DNA from: CAYTZH01 sp964442285 | GTDB lineage: Bacteria > Myxococcota_A > UBA9160 > JAFDET01 | Reading direction: 5' to 3' | Assembly: GCA_964442285.1 (NCBI GenBank) | Contig: CAYTZH010000035.1 | Coordinates: 1 to 57,716, forward strand | DNA length: 57,716 bases | Shown: positions 57,690 through 57,716 of the stretch, piece after piece | How positions within the stretch are numbered: the stretch's first letter is position 1 | Layout: each line of letters begins with the position of its first letter | The notes under the pieces: generated by a model | Told to the model about the DNA's origin: nothing | Databases searched by the model: none | Seen by the model: only the letters and a program-made list of their open reading frames with translations | Position numbers and translations under genes: made by a program

Positions 57690-57716
57690 CAAGCCGCCGG
57701 AGTCGCACTCCCTCCA

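Overview
The window is about 57.7 kb of very GC-rich bacterial DNA. The gene order tig-clpP-clpX-lon, interspersed tRNA genes, MurJ, a DUF1329 protein, many acyl-CoA dehydrogenases and phytanoyl-CoA dioxygenase (PhyH) family proteins, and one protein with a MYXO-CTERM-like tail suggest a deltaproteobacterial or Myxococcota-type organism. That placement is inferred from gene content only.

Region 1 (1-21.4 kb) looks like chromosomal core. It holds the end of a KamA-type aminomutase, murJ, an unusually ordered alkaline-phosphatase-superfamily protein, a HyuA-HyuB/5-oxoprolinase fusion, tRNA-Lys, a frameshifted FMN-dependent hydroxy-acid dehydrogenase, a DUF1329 protein, tRNA-Leu, the proteostasis cluster tig-clpP-clpX-lon, tRNA-Val, a PAAR protein, a hybrid histidine kinase, an SCP2-like protein, a membrane protein and tRNA-Asp.

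Region 2 (21.4-57.7 kb) is accessory DNA downstream of tRNA-Asp. The 3' end of that tRNA recurs at 23.6, 26.95 and 57.69 kb, so the DNA is cut into three tandem segments (A, B, C) in the manner of stacked integrative elements. The right ends of A and B share a 95-bp block (83/95 identical by my count) with GGGATACAA-type repeats. The right end of C has a different tandem repeat, CCTTGAGCAC. I see no integrase gene. Segment A has a decayed gene, a DUF1624 membrane protein and a broken GNAT. Segment B has a degenerate TrpF-like gene, an NAD epimerase, a Maf protein and a small unknown gene.

Segment C (about 30.7 kb) carries several catabolic and envelope modules. The first is a TetR-controlled operon of an amidohydrolase, an enoyl-CoA hydratase and two paired acyl-CoA dehydrogenases. 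The second is an alpha-xylosidase (GH31) divergent from a TetR-led operon of a TIM-barrel sugar isomerase, three PhyH proteins, a xylulokinase/xylose isomerase chimera and a fatty acid hydroxylase/sterol desaturase. The third is a minus-strand run of a TetR, a GH5-like hydrolase, an anchored unknown, a large acyl-CoA dehydrogenase, a broken patatin and a nucleoside hydrolase. The fourth is an ADH, Gfo/Idh and GH1 operon. Together they look like a system that removes sugars from a glycosylated hydrophobic compound and degrades the parts; this is inference.

The most novel block is 46.3-53.7 kb. A large secreted protein with a MYXO-CTERM-like tail is followed by a CPBP-family intramembrane protease, the family to which myxosortases belong. 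Divergent from the protease are two consecutive genes that each fuse an Lgt-like membrane domain to an extracytoplasmic domain, one a C25 (gingipain/PorU-type) cysteine peptidase and the other a parvulin-type prolyl isomerase. I propose a dedicated surface-protein maturation system. Near-identical TetR-type operators (18 of 22 positions) sit at both ends of this block.
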